Positions 33,301-34,471 of a stretch of DNA of 34,471 nt are shown piece by piece. The stretch's first letter is position 1. Every line of letters starts with the position of its first letter. The DNA is taken from the NCBI GenBank assembly GCA_964501415.1, contig CAZCSL010000017.1:1-34471 (forward strand). The letters are read 5' to 3'. The notes under the pieces were generated by a model. It was not told where the DNA came from. It saw only the letters and a program-made list of their open reading frames with translations, and made no database searches. The DNA is from B1SED10-225 sp964501415 (GTDB lineage: Bacteria > Bacillota_I > Bacilli_A > Izemoplasmatales > Izemoplasmataceae). Position numbers and translations under genes: made by a program.

Positions 33301-33429
33301 AAGTTGACGATACATCTTAAGTGAACCCTTTGATTCTGATTCCCCATCAAACACCTTAGGCAGGGTTAAGGTAAAACCCACAAATAACATAACTAATAAA
33401 CTGATTGCCCCTACTCGTTTAATCCACAT
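27322..33429 (-). CDS. Giant secreted subtilisin-like (S8) protease with LRR, InlB and Ig modules
   Basis: A 2035-residue surface protein. Order: signal peptide/anchor (about 3-25), propeptide-like region, S8 peptidase (about 130-430), first LRR_5 block (about 520-790), InlB B-repeat (about 935-1000, with FTGWYLDKDYEEAFD), second LRR_5 block (about 1110-1520), then several DUF5011/HYR-like Ig modules (about 1780-2020). The catalytic triad is intact: Asp160 in VAVIDTGID, His197 in DGHGTSVAS, Ser355 in GTSISAPAVAG, with Asn293 of AAAGNESS forming the oxyanion hole. I start at ATG 33429, behind GGAGG; the reading to 33492 has no ribosome site. There is no LPxTG or C-terminal membrane helix, so retention must be by the N-terminus or by partners. 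It overlaps the Ig lipoprotein gene. Confidence 0.93.
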   Translation of the reverse strand: MWIKRVGAISLLVMLFVGFTLTLPKVFDGESESKGSLKMYRQLKEAIEILDGYYLTDEIIVALDEDDSIQDYEQLLHARKIGEMRNGSIRMEIEDGKTFEDILELHRNNDELLAKVFPHRTYQLMHQGDESNQAPHFDVLNMSGAWQHSTGEGISVAVIDTGIDYYHEGFLGIVSERSYNAMTFEVGLEHVLDSDGHGTSVASVIKHRYDGLAHQGIAPDVELIVIKTSDYDTIYQSELDEAIHYAMQENVDVINMSLGAPAYFFFDEFMAQSIALLEAAIEQGIIIVAAAGNESSTSKVYPASHPKVLSVGATTFEGDELAQYSNYGRYVDVVAPGRIETLEVGGGTEVVQGTSISAPAVAGVVALYLSLNPEASFEEVYGMLISTSNDLNMVGRDLQFAYGQVDAEAFLTAEKGTMTFIDEYQDASKVKYSALDYPIVDLWRPVHQYLRYGGWSYDQEGNNEVSLYHDLLTQDTVFYKQWAAYEDETHRDLFLYKTHDVHVSVVSYHGDERTVNLPEYEKDLPIKVIAPYAFASLYDMHRITLSENLEVIETHGFFESSISQIEFAKDGNLTTIETEAFYFVHHLSDIVLPDSVEIVEDFGFFIITDLSYVSIGKNVKSIGDNAFVPFLTSLHNMGDFDWIDVHPDNAHFTSVDGVLYDKAMTTLVLYPTQRTKSEFILPDSITTVETTALDFQEHLEVLVLGKQVEKLPDELNLFNLKAIHVHPDNPFFSSHQGVLYDDTMTILLHYPVLASNFEMVIPPSVNYFHQRAFNTFGVFTNRSEVHTLMYLSEDLIARELDEEALLSRGIEPSDLLGIEEISRVLNNFNIVLKNIYMSEAMVTAVIDDFEDVWFNERGYELHAYDQLTIKPQTLKDKYHFDYEMNVDYDIRYQDEIIGEVLLKEIVELDQAFKNTTLNNITFTYLDQTETIELPLYPSITFDTRGGAYLEEIRYHESIATLSTLPQAKKVGYHFTGWYLDKDYEEAFDAETLSSRVTLYAHYEPLTYTIHYHYDDQTTLRHYDFDETIDYVVYVEDQVLVDWVDETGKSYFLHHMPNQDLELYPVFETIPDDPSYDDYRFTIASGYAIITDYIGNDAVINLPRYYQDDEGDIYYIKRMNTGVFLGNKTVEEVIFEDHYRDIGTRAFYRATNLREVHLPNQLEIIRPYAFNHAESLESIMIPKHVDSIGKSAFLDAVHLAKIEFASEARITHIDRLAFSYVSQTETLTLPDSIDFIGMNAFASMDNLKTIKLPSYLKTITQGLFFDTPIQSLKLPETLESIHPEAFAMTDLQSLVIPERVNHLPGLLFNRSSTITTLEIGASVTTMHTDALANMTGLAYISVDQDNSRFIVIDDMLLSIDQSKLLIYPSANPNRNLTVPKNIRHINAYAFSGAQHLESVTMSNEVQTIGRGVFREANKVSHIDLSNAITHIPQEAFMGARALRTLTIPEQVVSIGTSAFQESGIEHIILPDSVRRIDNNAFMMTENLESIVFPDGITIDYAVLYLSHASSVVFKGDLDFRTDRNVMGAIQPFGEMPNLEAIYIHEAFETSLINYMQFLESYNLDKIAVFDQLQLDESAQHINVDDDLNQSFVNLVNDQTVIYQVPFLNMIESKYAHNPLLIESGVNQFVIQNGETWMTIEITLEAPIIQIRYIDYQDRLLNQAYYVQGSVLSPPDLTTYYADETYVYHFIGWEANEGIAMENTAIRAIHSQYPFKELIELAGPKEVLLGSDEPYYNVIISPDFSDDWDWWYYHEIDFETPGIYEIEVTITDSASHMDLFTVVFEVRVIEDNEVLLTLLGSSDVFVEIGSDWADEGATCVYADGTLCATDKTTDVDLDQVGSYHVTYSYIDDDGNEHEVTRTVNVVDTTPPIVSLKPSLDTIQKGSAWHDGGVNVFDHSDYSIEIIGDVDVTDVGTYVIKYSVSDVYDNNTTVKRLVNVIEAEPSVEFQLHKSLTTIPVNTAFTDEGCTVIIDGRSSTCTVKENTVNQNIPGVYTITYSAIFQEVEYTYYRYIFVVGDHTLLSLDAVMQNRKEDELC

Positions 33430-33519
33430 TTTGTCCTCCACTATAATGTTTTCATAAAAAAAAGCTAAATTGTGTGCATTTGTTTGTAACAAAGTCGTTC
33501 AATAAGACTTCCTTCTTTT

Positions 33520-33546
33520 ATTATACTATAAATAAAGCTTAATCAA
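33520..33546 (-). promoter_or_regulatory. Candidate promoter of the protease operon
   Basis: Minus-strand TTGATT (33546-33541) and perfect TATAAT (33525-33520), but with a spacer of only 15 bases. It lies about 90 bases before the start codon. Confidence 0.45.
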
Positions 33547-33702
33547 GCCAATAAAAAAGAATTTAATTGGTTGATGAACCCCGGATTCACCCTGAACTCT
33601 ATCTTACTTAAGGATGCATGAAACTCAAGAAGATACCACACTACTTAAAAAGCATCAAAACTCATAGGTTTTATAAGCCCTATTTTCAACGTTGCCAACA
33701 AA

Positions 33703-33742
33703 AAAACCGAGGATTTTTAAAAAGTTGATAATCCTCGGTTTT
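33703..33742 (-). terminator. Terminator of the 33826 gene
   Basis: AAAACCGAGGATT and AATCCTCGGTTTT arms, 13 bp, loop of 14 bases, with a T run on the minus strand. It lies some 80 bases after the stop. Confidence 0.85.
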
Positions 33743-33825
33743 ATTCGCTATTTGTTAAAACCAGATTTTTGCGCTATTCATACTATCGTATACTACTTAG
33801 ATTTTTCTTTACAAAGTCTAAGTCC

Positions 33826-34471
33826 CTATAATCTGTTCTTTAGCTCATCTTCAAAAGAACCCATGCGCTCTTTAACCACACTAGCCGCTTTTCCTACTGG
33901 AGAGTCATCATCGGTGGTAGTAACCTTGTCTTTTAAGTCCCTAGATAAGGTTTGTTCTAATCTAGAAGTATACTTTTTATATTCTTCTTTTTTGTTTTTC
34001 TCTAGTTTGTTATCGGCCTTTTTGATGAAATTGACGCTAATTAAACCTAGTTTAACCTCACTAATCATTAAACCATACGCATCTTTCAGCGCCTGATAGG
34101 CCATGAAGAATTGGTTTTCACTAAATGTTTCATCGCTTTTTTCTTTAGCGAGTTCATAGTAGTAATTATAGACCGCCGATTGTAACTCGTAAGCTTTTAA
34201 ATCGCCAAAGTAAATACGAAACTCTTTATAAATCTCCATAACTTGCCAATGAAAATCCTTTAAGGCCAAAATATTTTCCTTTGGGTCTTTGCCTCTATGA
34301 TCAACATAGTATTTTTGAATCTTGGAATGATCATCCACTAACTTATTATGGATACGGTTAAGAATGCGTTTGATATCTTTGTAAGCTTCAAACTTCATTC
34401 TTCTGTTGTTGATATAGATATCGCCAAAAAATCCAATCATGGCACCCGAAACTAAACCGAGTAACCCAAAC
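33826..34471 (-). CDS. Membrane-anchored helical protein, unknown (partial)
   Basis: The reading frame runs past the first ATG (34440) to the right edge of the window, and the upstream codons continue a hydrophobic segment (FGLLGLVSGAMIGFFGD). The true start is therefore outside the window and at least 10 residues are missing. The visible 214 residues comprise the end of that N-terminal membrane helix and a long, charged, helix-rich part, with coiled-coil-like runs such as KKADNKLEKNKKEEYKKYTS. No family is recognised. A terminator lies about 80 bases beyond the stop. Confidence 0.75.
   Translation of the reverse strand, partial: FGLLGLVSGAMIGFFGDIYINNRRMKFEAYKDIKRILNRIHNKLVDDHSKIQKYYVDHRGKDPKENILALKDFHWQVMEIYKEFRIYFGDLKAYELQSAVYNYYYELAKEKSDETFSENQFFMAYQALKDAYGLMISEVKLGLISVNFIKKADNKLEKNKKEEYKKYTSRLEQTLSRDLKDKVTTTDDDSPVGKAASVVKERMGSFEDELKNRL

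Larger units (their letters stand above)
33430..33825. other. Intergenic region upstream of the protease gene
   Basis: About 400 AT-rich bases without a supported gene. It contains the protease promoter (33520-33546) and a terminator for the 33826 gene (33703-33742). A quasi-palindrome TGAACCCCGGATTCA at about 33574-33588 is the only GC-rich patch. A plus-strand reading from 33692 runs antisense to the 33826 gene and is not convincing. Confidence 0.5.

Noticed and set aside
33574..33588. GC-rich quasi-palindrome resembling part of a tRNA T-arm
   Set aside because: No acceptor, D or anticodon arms can be folded around it.
33692..34096. 134-codon plus-strand reading frame
   Set aside because: Antisense to the helical protein at 33826-34471, starts inside that gene's terminator, and has Ser/Leu/Phe-rich shadow composition.
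1..34471. CRISPR arrays, tRNA or rRNA genes, transposases and integrases
   Set aside because: I looked for regular spaced repeats, cloverleaf-like sequence and DDE or recombinase motifs and found none.

Overview
The window looks like a chromosomal segment of a low-GC, wall-less or Firmicutes-like bacterium near the Acholeplasmatales/Izemoplasmatales/Haloplasma part of the Mollicutes and their relatives. The grounds are AT-rich DNA, strong Shine-Dalgarno sites (AGGAGG/GAGGTGA), and many surface proteins built from BspA-type leucine-rich repeats (LRR_5), an InlB-type repeat and DUF5011-like Ig domains. TGA is used as a stop codon (ribokinase, atoD, the pilin gene), so the code is standard rather than the Mycoplasma/Spiroplasma code. 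This placement is inference. No rRNA, tRNA, CRISPR array or insertion sequence was seen.

Layout. 1-1685: a BCCT-type osmolyte transporter cut by the left edge. 1831-2583: a membrane-anchored protein of unknown role. 2636-5620: a minus-strand run holding a GGDEF diguanylate cyclase, an XRE regulator with membrane segments, and a NERD-domain protein preceded by a 100-bp inverted repeat. 5783-5983: a small membrane protein. 6029-7893: nucleoside hydrolase plus ribokinase, a nucleoside salvage pair. 8006-10141: an LRR lipoprotein. 10495-15099: a TetR regulator followed by an atoDAEB operon (CoA transferase subunits, short-chain fatty acid transporter, thiolase); its promoter overlaps a 24-bp dyad and a cre-like site. 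15162-15557: a membrane protein. 15768-17560: an ECF sigma factor and a membrane-anchored partner. 17686-18644: a strong promoter, a class I c-di-GMP (GEMM-like) riboswitch with an overlapping terminator, and a type IV prepilin-like protein carrying LRR repeats. 18864-21266: a GHKL (Hsp90-like) ATPase with a 70-aa helical partner. 21611-23483: a membrane/helical protein overlapping an SDR oxidoreductase. 23614-24345: a lipoprotein with a flavinylation motif. 24569-26576: a Gfo/Idh/MocA oxidoreductase and a ChaN/EreA-like protein. 26801-33429: an Ig-like lipoprotein overlapping a 2035-aa secreted subtilase. 33826-34471: a partial membrane-anchored protein.

How the parts may work together. The diguanylate cyclase could make the c-di-GMP read by the riboswitch ahead of the pilin gene. 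LRR_5 repeats occur in a lipoprotein, a pilin-like protein and a secreted protease, which suggests a modular surface/adhesion programme. The ato operon would import acetoacetate or short-chain acids, activate them with CoA and cleave acetoacetyl-CoA to acetyl-CoA. The ATPase plus small-protein pair is the best candidate for an uncharacterised system, possibly defence-like, and its 3' end carries a possible frameshift.
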